Of a stretch of DNA of 64,000 nt, positions 1 through 8,732 are shown piece after piece. The notes beneath the pieces were generated by a model. That model made no database searches. It was not told the origin of the DNA and saw only the letters and a program-made list of their open reading frames with translations. Position 1 is the stretch's first letter. Each line of letters opens with the position of its first letter. The stretch comes from Sulfitobacter sp. JL08 (lineage in GTDB: Bacteria; Pseudomonadota; Alphaproteobacteria; Rhodobacterales; Rhodobacteraceae). Made by a program: the position numbers and the translations under genes. Location: the NCBI RefSeq assembly GCF_003352045.1, contig NZ_CP025815.1, positions 682,001 to 746,000 on the forward strand. Direction: 5' to 3'.

Positions 1-42
1 CCAAAGCGTTTTGATTGACAATTGATGCAAGGCATCCTTCAA

Positions 43-73
43 CGGCCCCTGACACAGTGTCGGGGGCCGTTTT
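43..73 (+). terminator. Rho-independent terminator of an upstream gene
   Basis: Bases 43-54 pair with 58-69 to form a 12-bp, mostly GC stem with one G-T wobble and a three-base loop. Four T follow at 70-73. The gene it ends lies before the window. It sits directly on the 5' edge of nadD, which argues against nadD starting upstream of it. Confidence 0.8.
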
Positions 74-665
74 GAATTCGGAGTTTCCAAAAGCAGCGCG
101 CGGCCAGAGTGTTGGCCTGTTGGGCGGGTCGTTTGATCCGCCGCATCACGGTCATGTCCACATCACAACCGAAGCGTTGAAACGCTTTGGACTGGATCGG
201 GTATGGTGGCTGGTGACGCCGGGAAATCCACTTAAACCGCAGGGGCCGGCACCACTCTCGCAACGGATGCAGCAGGCGCGCGCGATGATGCAGCATCCCC
301 GTGTGACAGTTACCGATATAGAGGCACGGCTGGGAACGCGGTACACGGCACAAACACTGGCAACGTTGCGCAGACACTATCCCGGGGTGAATTTTGTCTG
401 GCTCATGGGCGCTGACAATCTGGCGCAGTTTCACAAATGGCAGGACTGGCGAAAAATCATGATGTCGGTCCCGGTCGGCGTACTGGCCCGCCCCGGTGAC
501 CGGATTTCGGCGCGGATGTCGCCCGCCGCCCGCCTTTTTGCGCCCTATCGCATTTCGGGGCGTGCATCGCATCTTCTGGCACGGTCCGCACCGCCGGCGT
601 TGTGTTTTGTCAACGTTCCTATGGTCGATATGTCCTCAAGCGCACTGCGGGCGGCGCAACGCTGA
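72..665 (+). CDS. nadD: Nicotinate-nucleotide adenylyltransferase
   Basis: NadD transfers AMP from ATP to nicotinate mononucleotide, giving deamido-NAD in cytoplasmic NAD synthesis. The nucleotidyltransferase signature [11 protein letters not shown] lies near the N-terminus and the core reads on through [11 protein letters not shown] and [14 protein letters not shown], all typical of NadD; the length (197 residues) is normal. The frame is open back to a TTG at 15, but a strong terminator lies at 43-73, so translation from 15 would need read-through. The TTG at 72 leaves a normal short N-terminal extension before the signature and is preceded by a G-run, so I chose it. The stop at 663-665 abuts the convergent DMT gene. 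Function is secure; the start is not. Confidence 0.93.
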   Translation: MNSEFPKAARGQSVGLLGGSFDPPHHGHVHITTEALKRFGLDRVWWLVTPGNPLKPQGPAPLSQRMQQARAMMQHPRVTVTDIEARLGTRYTAQTLATLRRHYPGVNFVWLMGADNLAQFHKWQDWRKIMMSVPVGVLARPGDRISARMSPAARLFAPYRISGRASHLLARSAPPALCFVNVPMVDMSSSALRAAQR

Positions 666-1493
666 TCAGCGGCGCAACAGCGCCGATGTGATCCCGGACC
701 CGATGACCAGAACCAGACCGGCCCATGTCAGCGTATCGGGCAGGTCCGAAAACACGGCCCAGCCCAGTGCGGTCGCCGCCAGCAACTGAAAATAGACCAG
801 CGGCGCCAGTTGCGTTGCCGGTGCCAAGCGATAGGCAAACAGCAACAATAGATTGCCGAGCATGGAAAAAAGACCACTCGCGAGGGTCAGTGACGCGACC
901 GGCATTCCAAGCTGCGGGAATTGCAGCAGGCCCAGCGGGGCTAGAAGCGTTGCACTGATCGCCAGTTGCGTAAACACCAGTGATACAGGTGCTGCCAGCC
1001 CCGACAACCAACGCGATGTGGTCAGAAACGCGCCGTAGCACAGGCCCGCAAGAACCGCGAACGCCAGACCGCCGGAACCGCCAAACCCGGGGCGCACCAC
1101 CAGTAGAACACCGGCAAAGCCCAAAAGGATCAAAGCGGTCCGCTGCCACGTGACCGGTTCCCGCAGGAAAATCACCGACAGAACATAGCTGAAGATCGGG
1201 CCGATGAAGAAGGCGGCAAACACATCCGCAATCGGTTCGGATCGCAAGGCAAACTGGATCGACGTGATGCCAACCGTCAGAAACATGGCCCGCATCCAGA
1301 TGCGCCAGTTCGCAAACAGGGCCCATGTGGCCGTTGGCGCAAAGGGCAGGATGGCCAGTGCCCCGATCAGGAACCGTGACCATGCCACAAAAAACGGTGA
1401 AGCCCCGTACTGGCCGATCAACAGCTTGGCCGCTGTATCCCCTGCCGGAATAAGTGACATTGCCACAAACATGATAAAAACGGCCTGACCCAT
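666..1493 (-). CDS. DMT-family (EamA) membrane transporter
   Basis: This 275-residue protein is almost entirely hydrophobic, with about ten predicted membrane helices arranged as two EamA repeats, the layout of drug/metabolite transporters. These inner-membrane proteins export or exchange small metabolites; the substrate cannot be read from sequence. The second repeat carries a typical LVYFQLLAATALGW helix and the C-terminus ends in two arginines. It is convergent with nadD with no spacer and divergent from dacB across about 85 bp. No strong ribosome binding site is visible, so the start is by length only. Confidence 0.85.
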   Translation of the reverse strand: MGQAVFIMFVAMSLIPAGDTAAKLLIGQYGASPFFVAWSRFLIGALAILPFAPTATWALFANWRIWMRAMFLTVGITSIQFALRSEPIADVFAAFFIGPIFSYVLSVIFLREPVTWQRTALILLGFAGVLLVVRPGFGGSGGLAFAVLAGLCYGAFLTTSRWLSGLAAPVSLVFTQLAISATLLAPLGLLQFPQLGMPVASLTLASGLFSMLGNLLLLFAYRLAPATQLAPLVYFQLLAATALGWAVFSDLPDTLTWAGLVLVIGSGITSALLRR

Positions 1494-1578
1494 GGCGCGG
1501 GGCTATCACGGGATTTGCGCGATCAAAAGTGATCATATGCGTCTTGTCTGTTCAACCGGCCTGCGGTTTATTGCGGCT

Positions 1579-3069
1579 ATGAAAAACACGTTTACCCGAA
1601 GGGTCTTTTTGGGCGGTTTGGCGTCCGGTGTGGCAACGGCGGTCTGGGCCGAAGCGCCTGCGGTTTCGTTGCGCCCACAATTGCGCGGCGCCGGGTTTCA
1701 CAAACGCACCGCACCGGCGGCCAAGGCATTGCTGGACGCATCGGGCGTGCGCGGCGAGGTTGGATTTCTGGTGGCGGATGCCGACAGCGGATTGCGGCTG
1801 GAAGGGCACAACGCCGCAACAGGCATACCTCCCGCCAGCGTGGCCAAGGCGATCACAGCACTTTACGCGCTGGATGTTCTTGGGCCGGAACACCGGTTCC
1901 AAACCCGGCTTATGACGGCTGGCAAGATCGAAAACGGTATTTTGCAGGGCGATCTGGTGCTGGCAGGCGGCGCCGATCCGACGCTGGATACCAACGCGCT
2001 GGCGGAAATGGCGCAGGGCCTGAAAGACAGCGGCGTGCGCGAGGTGCGCGGTGATTTTCTGGTCTATGATGGCGCATTGCCTTTTGTCAGCAGCATTGAC
2101 CCCGACCAGCCGGATCACGTGGGCTACAGCCCGGCCGTTTCTGGCATTGCGCTGAATTTCAACAGGGTTCATTTCGAATGGCGGCGCGGGTCGAACGGTT
2201 ACGGCGTGACGATGGATGCCCGGTCCGACAAATACCGGCCCGATGTCACCGTGGCGCGGATGCAGGTCGCCGACAGATCAACCCCGATTTATACCTACGC
2301 CACGACAGGTGTGCAGGATCAGTGGACCGTTGCCAAAGGTGCCTTGGGCAAGGGCGGCGCGCGATGGTTGCCGGTGCGCAAGCCGGCGCTTTACGCGGGC
2401 GATGTGTTTTGCACGCTGGCGCGGGCGCACGGTGTGCAGTTGAAGGCGGCCGTCACGGTGCAGGACGCACCGGCAGGCCGTGTTCTTGTTACCCATTCCA
2501 GCGAACCGCTGACAGATATACTACGCGATATGCTGAAATATTCGACAAATCTGACGGCGGAGATGGTCGGCATGGCCACATCGGCGGTGCGCGCGGGGCA
2601 GATCACGTCGCTGCGGGCGTCGGCGCGGGAAATGAACCTGTGGGCGCAATCTTCCATGGGGCTGACCGACATAGATCTTGTAGATCATTCGGGCCTTGGC
2701 GGCGCATCCAGCATCTCCGCTGCCGATATGGTGCAGGCGCTGGCCCATCCCAAATCCCGGCAGGGATTGCGCCCCCTACTGAAAACGATCGGAATGCGCG
2801 ACAGCAAGGGACGGATCGACAAAAACCATCCCATCAAGGTCAGCGCGAAAACCGGCACCCTGAATTTTGTTTCCGGATTGGCGGGCTACATGACGGCGCA
2901 GGACGGCACCGAACTGGTGTTTGCGATCTTTGCTGCCGATGAACAGACCCGCAACAAGATCAAGCGCGCAGATCGCGAACGCCCCGAAGGCGCACGCCCC
3001 TGGAACCGTCGCGCAAAGACGTTGCAGCAAAACCTGATCGAGCGTTGGGGGCTGGTCTACGGATCGTAA
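1579..3069 (+). CDS. dacB: D-alanyl-D-alanine carboxypeptidase/endopeptidase (PBP4 class)
   Basis: This low-molecular-weight class C penicillin-binding protein trims peptidoglycan peptides in the periplasm. The three penicilloyl-serine motifs are present: SVAK at about residues 87-90 (active Ser and Lys), STN in the second half, and KTG before a TLNFVSGLAGY strand. The insert between SVAK and SxN is long, as in DacB. The N-terminus has a twin-arginine signal (TRRVFLGG) followed by a hydrophobic stretch and an Ala-rich cleavage zone, so export is probably by Tat. The frame opens at 1492; starts at 1537 or 1579 both leave the signal intact, and 1579 places the arginine pair at a usual distance. 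It converges on ygfZ with a 3-bp gap. Confidence 0.9.
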   Translation: MKNTFTRRVFLGGLASGVATAVWAEAPAVSLRPQLRGAGFHKRTAPAAKALLDASGVRGEVGFLVADADSGLRLEGHNAATGIPPASVAKAITALYALDVLGPEHRFQTRLMTAGKIENGILQGDLVLAGGADPTLDTNALAEMAQGLKDSGVREVRGDFLVYDGALPFVSSIDPDQPDHVGYSPAVSGIALNFNRVHFEWRRGSNGYGVTMDARSDKYRPDVTVARMQVADRSTPIYTYATTGVQDQWTVAKGALGKGGARWLPVRKPALYAGDVFCTLARAHGVQLKAAVTVQDAPAGRVLVTHSSEPLTDILRDMLKYSTNLTAEMVGMATSAVRAGQITSLRASAREMNLWAQSSMGLTDIDLVDHSGLGGASSISAADMVQALAHPKSRQGLRPLLKTIGMRDSKGRIDKNHPIKVSAKTGTLNFVSGLAGYMTAQDGTELVFAIFAADEQTRNKIKRADRERPEGARPWNRRAKTLQQNLIERWGLVYGS

Positions 3070-3072
3070 CGT

Positions 3073-3807
3073 TCAAAGCCGCAGAATGCGCGCTGTCCCT
3101 GCCTGCATTTCGCCCTGTGCGCGGTCAAAGCGAAGATATGCGATCCCGGCGCCATCTGATTGGGTGAACAGCGTTCCAACGGGTTTGCCGCCTGCCGTGA
3201 TTTCGGTGCCGACCGGAACCGGTGCACTTACACTGACACGGGACAGCCCCTTGCGCAGTTCGGTTTTGTGTTTCATGCGCGCCGTCACTTCCTGACCGAC
3301 GTAACAGCCCTTTTTGAAATCCACGCCGTGCAGCGCTTCAAAACCGGCCTCGAGAATAAAGGTGTCCGGCCCCAGCTCGATACCGGTTTCGGGGATGCAA
3401 TGCGCCACGCGGATGGCATCCCAATCTGTGCCATCATCTGATTCCTCTTCGGTCGAATAGCGGCGCCAGCCCAGATCAGGGTGACGCGGGTCTGCAAGGG
3501 CGCCGGTTGGGGCAGGCCCGGTGCCGCGTTGCGCATTCAGGCCGGTTTTTTCGATTTCGACCTTGGCGCGCAAGCGGTACATGTTCAGCCGTTTTTCCAG
3601 CATGTCGCCCAGGGACGCCGCAACATCGACCAGAACGGTATCGCCCTGCCGGGTCACGAAAAAGTCGGCCAGATATTTGCCTTGCGGCGTCAGAATCGCG
3701 GTATAGACAAGCCGGTCGTCGATGTCTGACACATCGTTGGTGGTCAGCCCCTGAAGAAAGTGATCGGTGTCGAGCCCTGTCAGGGCAAGGATGTGGCGCG
3801 TCGGCAT
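3073..3807 (-). CDS. ygfZ: Folate-binding Fe-S cluster assembly protein YgfZ
   Basis: A member of the GcvT-like YgfZ/CAF17 family that uses tetrahydrofolate to help maintain certain iron-sulfur enzymes. The family signature KKGCYVGQE is intact, including its conserved cysteine, followed by a C-terminal barrel domain (PVPVGTEITAGGKPVGTL). Length is about 244 residues. The open frame extends to 4059, but the ATG at 3805-3807 has a good AAAGGA Shine-Dalgarno site and matches the family N-terminus (HILALTGLDTDHFLQGL). It is divergent from the glycosyltransferase by 70 bp. Confidence 0.9.
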   Translation of the reverse strand: MPTRHILALTGLDTDHFLQGLTTNDVSDIDDRLVYTAILTPQGKYLADFFVTRQGDTVLVDVAASLGDMLEKRLNMYRLRAKVEIEKTGLNAQRGTGPAPTGALADPRHPDLGWRRYSTEEESDDGTDWDAIRVAHCIPETGIELGPDTFILEAGFEALHGVDFKKGCYVGQEVTARMKHKTELRKGLSRVSVSAPVPVGTEITAGGKPVGTLFTQSDGAGIAYLRFDRAQGEMQAGTARILRL

Positions 3808-3877
3808 TCGTGGCTTTCCTTTGATATCGCCGAACACATATAGGGTGCATTGTGGCCAAGAACAAAGGATCAGACAG

Positions 3878-4555
3878 GTGCGCGCCCCGATTTCTGTGAT
3901 CATTCCGACACTGGATGTCGAAGATGTGCTTCCCGCGTGTCTGGCTGGCCTGATGGAAGGCGTGCAGGCTGGATTGATCCGCGAATTGATCGTGTCCGAT
4001 GGCGGATCAAAAGATGCGACCTGTGCGCTGGCGCGCTCGGCCGGGGCCGAAGTGATCACAGGGGCAGCATCGCGCGGTGCGCAATTGCGCCGGGGCTGTG
4101 CGCAGGCGCAGGGCGACTGGTTGATGGTGTTACACGCCGATACGGTTTTGCAGGCCGGGTGGAGCGATGTGGCGCAGGCGCATCTGGCCAGCGAACAGGC
4201 GGGTTATTTCAAGCTGCGCTTTGATGTACGCGGCCCGATGGCGGCGTGGGTGGCGGCATGGGCAAATCTGCGGTCGCGTTTGTTTGATCTGCCCTACGGG
4301 GATCAGGGGTTGTTGATACCCCGCGCGATGTATGATGCCGCGGGCGGGTACCCCGACCAGCCGCTGATGGAAGACGTTGCGCTGGCGCGGGCCTTGTCCG
4401 GTCGAATGCAGATGCTGGCGGCAGTGGCCGTTACCAGTGCGGCCCGGTATCAGGCCCAAGGCTGGCTGCGGCGTGGCGCGCGCAATTTATGGACGCTGCT
4501 GCGCTATCGCCTTGGCGCAGACCCCGCAAAACTGGCCGCAGCCTATCGCCGTTAG
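3878..4555 (+). CDS. Family 2 glycosyltransferase (TIGR04283-like)
   Basis: A GT-A fold glycosyltransferase of about 225 residues. It starts with SVIIPTLDVE, continues with VSDGGSKDAT (nucleotide-sugar binding) and LHADT (the position of the DxD-type metal motif), and has an acidic MEDVALARAL segment near the acceptor side. The compact form without membrane helices resembles the TIGR04283 group. A GTG at 3878 with AAAGGA eight bases upstream is the best start. The acceptor is unknown; it stands alone between ygfZ and the ABC exporter. Confidence 0.8.
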   Translation: MRAPISVIIPTLDVEDVLPACLAGLMEGVQAGLIRELIVSDGGSKDATCALARSAGAEVITGAASRGAQLRRGCAQAQGDWLMVLHADTVLQAGWSDVAQAHLASEQAGYFKLRFDVRGPMAAWVAAWANLRSRLFDLPYGDQGLLIPRAMYDAAGGYPDQPLMEDVALARALSGRMQMLAAVAVTSAARYQAQGWLRRGARNLWTLLRYRLGADPAKLAAAYRR

Positions 4556-4557
4556 GT

Positions 4558-6411
4558 TCAGGCGAACAACTGCCGCAGCTTTCCAATCCAGTTTTCCTGC
4601 GCTTTCGGCGTTTCGGTACTTTTTACCGTCAGAGTCGTGGCTCCGGAGTGTTCGCTGACGGTTTTCCCATCTTTGTATTGCAGGCGGTAAAGATCGGCAT
4701 AGATGCCCCCGCGCGACAGCAGTTCTTGGTGGGTTCCCGCATCCACGACGTGCCCGCGATCCATCACGATGATCTTGTCCGCGTTGATCACGGTACTAAG
4801 CCGGTGGGCGATCACCAAAGTGGTCCGCCCGTCCGACAACCGGTCAAGCGCGGCTTGAACCACCGCTTCCGATTGGGCATCCAGCGCGCTGGTTGCTTCG
4901 TCCAGCAGCAGTATCGGCGTATCGCGCAACAGGGCGCGGGCGATCACGACACGCTGTCGTTGTCCGCCCGAAAGTGCAGACCCGCGCGGGCCCACATGGG
5001 TGTCCAGACCATTGGGCAGTTTGTCCAGGAAATCGGACACATGAGCGGCATCAAGCACTTTCTTCAGATGCGCGTCGCTGACATCGGTGCGCCCCAGCAA
5101 GATGTTTTCGCGCAAACTGTCGTCAAATAGCAGCGCCTCTTGGCTGACGACGGAAAACAGACTGCGCAAGTCCTGCATTTTCATCGATTTGACAGAGACA
5201 CCACCGATCAGCACATCGCCGTTTTGTGGATCGACCAGCCGTGTCAGCAGATTGAAAATGGTCGACTTGCCGGCACCTGATGCCCCGACAAGGGCGGTTG
5301 TCTTGCCGGCTTCGGCTGTCATCGACAGGCTGTGCAGCACCTGTGTGTCGCCATAGAACAAATCAGCTTTGGTTATTTTGATGCCCGGTGTGCCGGTGGG
5401 GGCGGCCACCGGACGGGCCGGTGATTTCAGGCGCAGCGGTGAATCGATCAGTTCCTTTATCCGTTCGATCGCGGCCGCCGCAACCTGCCAAAGCCCGCTG
5501 ATGGCCCCCAGACGGCGGATCGGATCAAAGGCAAGGCCCATGGCCGTGAAAAAGGTCATGAACTGGCCCACGGTCTTTTCGCCGGAAATAATTTCGGAAC
5601 CGCCAAAGACCATCACGGCCAGAAACCCGACGCCGGCCATGATATCCACCATGCCGGGAATTGCGGCGCTGCCAAAGGCGGCGCGCACTTCGGTATCGAT
5701 AAAACGCCCTGTCAGATCACGGTACTTCCGCGTCTGATAGGCTTCCAATGCGTTCAGTTTGATCGGCACGATACCGTGAAACACCTCGTCCAGACGTGTG
5801 GACAGGGTTGCGCCCAGATCACGGGCCTGTCGCGCCTGCGCGCGTACATATTTTTGGGCCAAAGCGGCAGGCGCGATCAGCAGGGGCGTGCCGATACAGG
5901 CCATGATGGCCCATTTCCAGTCAACGCTGATGGCAACCCCCATCAGAACGATCAGTGCCACCACATCCCGCCCGGCCCCTGTAATGATGGCGCGCCACAC
6001 ATCGTTAACGGCGTTCACGTCTGACTGCACCCGTTGGATCAGGTAACCGGGCGGGTGTGTCTGGTGAAAGGCGCCATCCTGTTTCATCATGTGGTTCAAC
6101 AGATCAACCCGGATATCCGCCGCGGTCAGTTGTGCAACGCGGGTCAGCAGGACCTTTTGCACCAGACCGGCGATCGCACGGATCGAAAAAATCACTAGAA
6201 TGGCAACTCCGACCCACCACAACGCGCCGGAATTTCCACCAATAAAGACCTGATCGAACATTGGTTGCAGCATGTAGCTGATGGCCCCGAGGGTGGAGCC
6301 TTCCAGAAACATGAACACGACGGCAACCAACAAAATCGGCCAGTGTTTGCGCAGATAATCGCGCCAGATCCAGCCCAACAGGTGCTTGGACGAATAGGAC
6401 GGATCGCTCAT
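4558..6411 (-). CDS. ABC exporter, fused membrane and ATPase domains (MsbA-like)
   Basis: A half-transporter of 617 residues that would act as a homodimer in the inner membrane, exporting a lipid or other hydrophobic molecule. Residues about 1-310 hold a six-helix ABC_membrane domain. The ATPase follows, with Walker A GASGAGKST at about 376-384, the signature LSGGQ at about 480-484, Walker B ILLLDEATSALD ending at about 511, and the switch His in VIAHRLS. Its ATG overlaps the stop of the phosphatase gene (bases 6408-6411), so the two are probably translationally coupled. An MsbA-type lipid flippase is the closest match, but paralogues are common and the substrate is uncertain. Confidence 0.88.
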   Translation of the reverse strand: MSDPSYSSKHLLGWIWRDYLRKHWPILLVAVVFMFLEGSTLGAISYMLQPMFDQVFIGGNSGALWWVGVAILVIFSIRAIAGLVQKVLLTRVAQLTAADIRVDLLNHMMKQDGAFHQTHPPGYLIQRVQSDVNAVNDVWRAIITGAGRDVVALIVLMGVAISVDWKWAIMACIGTPLLIAPAALAQKYVRAQARQARDLGATLSTRLDEVFHGIVPIKLNALEAYQTRKYRDLTGRFIDTEVRAAFGSAAIPGMVDIMAGVGFLAVMVFGGSEIISGEKTVGQFMTFFTAMGLAFDPIRRLGAISGLWQVAAAAIERIKELIDSPLRLKSPARPVAAPTGTPGIKITKADLFYGDTQVLHSLSMTAEAGKTTALVGASGAGKSTIFNLLTRLVDPQNGDVLIGGVSVKSMKMQDLRSLFSVVSQEALLFDDSLRENILLGRTDVSDAHLKKVLDAAHVSDFLDKLPNGLDTHVGPRGSALSGGQRQRVVIARALLRDTPILLLDEATSALDAQSEAVVQAALDRLSDGRTTLVIAHRLSTVINADKIIVMDRGHVVDAGTHQELLSRGGIYADLYRLQYKDGKTVSEHSGATTLTVKSTETPKAQENWIGKLRQLFA

Positions 6412-7136
6412 CTTGGGAACGCCTTTCTGCGCCGGTCGAAAGACGCCTGGATTTCATCAGGATCATAGGCGGTTTCGACCCAGTCTTCAAAGGGGATCGG
6501 ATTTGCCGCATTTGCGGCCTCGTACCGATCCAGAATGTGATCCAGAACACCGGTCCTGGTCCATTTGAAGTGAATAAAGCGAAGACCGAACTGTTTGCGG
6601 GCCTCGGCCACGCTGGCCCCGCAGAATACAAGCAGATAGATCGCAGCCGCCAGAGACGACCTGTCTGCGCCGGATTTGCAGTGCATCAGATAGGGTTTGG
6701 GTGTGTCGCGGAAAATCCGGATCAGCGACAAAATGCTTTCTCGGCTTGGCGCGCTGCGGGCGGTCATTTCATTGTCGATCAGGGTCAGGCCCAGATCGCG
6801 GCAGGCTTCGGCCTCGAACGCGTAATGCGGCGTATGCGATGCTCCGCGCAGATTGATGATGGTTTTAATTCCGCGCGCCGCATATTTCTCCAGCCGCCGC
6901 CGGTCCGGATGGTTGGCCCGAAATACGCCCGGCGCGACAGTGGCGAAATTCGACCAGAGCAGGCGCAGACTGGCGTGATCGTGAAGCTGGAAATGCAGCA
7001 GAGCCCGCCGCCGGTTGGCCGGAACGGTCAAATCCTCCATCGCGGACTGGCGCAGCTGGTGCTTGGCCTTGGTCAGATGGGCACGGGCCCTGCTGATCAT
7101 ACCCGCTCCGTCTTTGTCTGGACCTGCGTTTTTCAT
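6408..7136 (-). CDS. Tyrosine/dual-specificity phosphatase family protein
   Basis: A 242-residue cytosolic protein with the phosphatase loop HCKSGADRS, giving Cys153 and Arg159 of the CX5R motif, and a preceding INLRG segment as in Siw14-like and DSP-like phosphatases. The N-terminal 45 residues are basic and unlike the core. The start at 7134-7136 follows a weak AGAAG; an in-frame upstream extension to 7259 overlaps the next promoter and looks unlikely. It is coupled by an ATGA overlap to the downstream ABC exporter, which suggests a shared envelope-related role; that link is inference. Confidence 0.82.
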   Translation of the reverse strand: MKNAGPDKDGAGMISRARAHLTKAKHQLRQSAMEDLTVPANRRRALLHFQLHDHASLRLLWSNFATVAPGVFRANHPDRRRLEKYAARGIKTIINLRGASHTPHYAFEAEACRDLGLTLIDNEMTARSAPSRESILSLIRIFRDTPKPYLMHCKSGADRSSLAAAIYLLVFCGASVAEARKQFGLRFIHFKWTRTGVLDHILDRYEAANAANPIPFEDWVETAYDPDEIQASFDRRRKAFPR

Positions 7137-7242
7137 TCGCGTGCTTCTAATGCGGGGGATGTGCCTGCGCAAGACAAAGCGGGATGTTGACGCCGCGTAG
7201 TGCTGCGCTAAGCTGGCGCAAAACACCAAGGATTTCACACAC

Positions 7243-8460
7243 ATGGCCAAGACACCCAACCTGTCGCACGGGCGTGACTATCTTGCCATTCCGGGCCCTT
7301 CCGTGATTCCGGATGCCGTATTGCGGGCCATGCATCGATCTTCGCCCAATATTTACGAGGGCGAATTGATCGATCTGACAGCGACTCTGATCCCTGATCT
7401 GAAGGCTGTCGCGCGCACGGATCATTCGGTTGCGATCTATATCGGCAACGGTCACGCCGCCTGGGAGGCCGCACTGGTCAACACATTGCAAGAAGGTGAC
7501 AAGGTGCTGGTGCCGTCCTCGGGGCAGTTTGCGCACAGTTGGGCCAACATGGCCGCCGCCCTTGGTATAGACTGCGAGATACTGGAATTCGGCAAGCAAT
7601 CGCCGTTTGACATTGACCGTATAAGCGAAGTTCTGGCGCAAGACACCGCGCACAAGATCAAGGCGGTGCTGGCGGTGCATGTGGATACATCCACCGGTAT
7701 CCGAAACGATCCCGCAGCCATCAGGGCCGCACTGGATGCGCTGGATCATCCTGCCTTGCTGATGGCGGATTGCATCGCATCGTTGGGCTGTGACCGGTTC
7801 GAAATGGATGACTGGGGCGTCGATATAATGGTTGCGGCCTGCCAGAAAGGGCTGATGACACCGGCGGGTTTGGGGTTTGTGTTTTTCAATGACAGGGCCA
7901 AAAGGGCACGCGCCAGTCTGAAACGCGTCAGCAATTACTGGGATTGGACCCCGCGCGCCGATCCGGAATTCTATTATCAGTATTTTGGTGGCACGGCCCC
8001 CACACACCATCTTTATGGTCTGCGCGCCGCGCTGGACATGATCGGCAACGAGGGGCTGGAAAACGTGTGGGACCGCCACGCGATTCTGGCGCACGCGGTT
8101 TGGGCCGCCTTTGATGCATGGGGGCGCGAGGGATCGCTTAGAATGAATGCGGCCGATCCGGCGTATCGCAGCCATGCGGTCACGGCCCTCCGGATTGACC
8201 CGCCTTACGGAACGAAGCTGCGCGCCTGGGCACAAAAAGAAATCGGGCTGACGCTGGGCATGGGCCTGGGAATGGCGCCATCGGGTGATCGGGCATGGCA
8301 CGGATTTTTCCGGCTGGGCCATATGGGGCACGTGAACGGCCACATGATTCTGGGTGCGCTGGGTGGTATTCAGGCAGGTCTGCGGGCCTTGAAAATTCCC
8401 CACGGAAGCGGCGCACTGGATGCTGCGGCAGATGTTATCGCCGGTCAGCGCGGGCCGTAA
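7243..8460 (+). CDS. Class V aminotransferase, alanine/serine-glyoxylate type
   Basis: A 405-residue PLP enzyme of the class V aminotransferase family. It opens with FlAIPGPSVIP-like spacing (YLAIPGPSVIP), has IGNGHAAWEAAL for phosphate binding, ADCIASLG with the Asp contacting the pyridine nitrogen, and VAACQKGLMTP with the Schiff-base lysine. Family members transfer amino groups from alanine, serine or similar donors to glyoxylate or related oxoacids. AAGGA lies nine bases before the ATG. The 3' end overlaps the convergent small membrane protein by 16 bp. The exact amino donor is not resolved. Confidence 0.87.
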   Translation: MAKTPNLSHGRDYLAIPGPSVIPDAVLRAMHRSSPNIYEGELIDLTATLIPDLKAVARTDHSVAIYIGNGHAAWEAALVNTLQEGDKVLVPSSGQFAHSWANMAAALGIDCEILEFGKQSPFDIDRISEVLAQDTAHKIKAVLAVHVDTSTGIRNDPAAIRAALDALDHPALLMADCIASLGCDRFEMDDWGVDIMVAACQKGLMTPAGLGFVFFNDRAKRARASLKRVSNYWDWTPRADPEFYYQYFGGTAPTHHLYGLRAALDMIGNEGLENVWDRHAILAHAVWAAFDAWGREGSLRMNAADPAYRSHAVTALRIDPPYGTKLRAWAQKEIGLTLGMGLGMAPSGDRAWHGFFRLGHMGHVNGHMILGALGGIQAGLRALKIPHGSGALDAAADVIAGQRGP

Positions 8461-8687
8461 TACTGCGCTCTGGCCAGTTTCAGATCAAGCCGTGTGATCA
8501 GGTGGTTCAGCGCGGCAGCCAGAACCAGAACCACCGGCAGGCCGTAAATGGCCCAAAGCGCGCCGAATATCCATAACAGGTTGATCAATCCCATGATCAG
8601 GCAGGTGGATTTGTAATCTGCCACCGGTTTGCTGTGGTTTTCATGCATTGTCATCTCACTCGTCAGTTTGTCACACCAATTCGTCAT
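8445..8687 (-). CDS. Small hypothetical membrane protein
   Basis: A protein of up to 80 residues with one long hydrophobic segment (about residues 30-62, possibly a hairpin of two helices: LIMGLINLLWIFGALWAIYG and a following LVLAAALNHL) and a basic tail. I do not recognise a family. Alternative ATGs at 8654 and 8648 would give 69 or 67 residues without changing the hydrophobic part. It overlaps the aminotransferase 3' end on the opposite strand. Confidence 0.55.
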   Translation of the reverse strand: MTNWCDKLTSEMTMHENHSKPVADYKSTCLIMGLINLLWIFGALWAIYGLPVVLVLAAALNHLITRLDLKLARAQYYGPR

Positions 8688-8732
8688 ACGGATCCAACCC
8701 TACCGGATGGAGCGTGAACATACCGTAAACAT

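Noticed and set aside
7147-8403. 418-codon minus-strand frame across the class V aminotransferase
   Set aside because: Opposite strand of a gene with all PLP-site motifs; no domain of its own.
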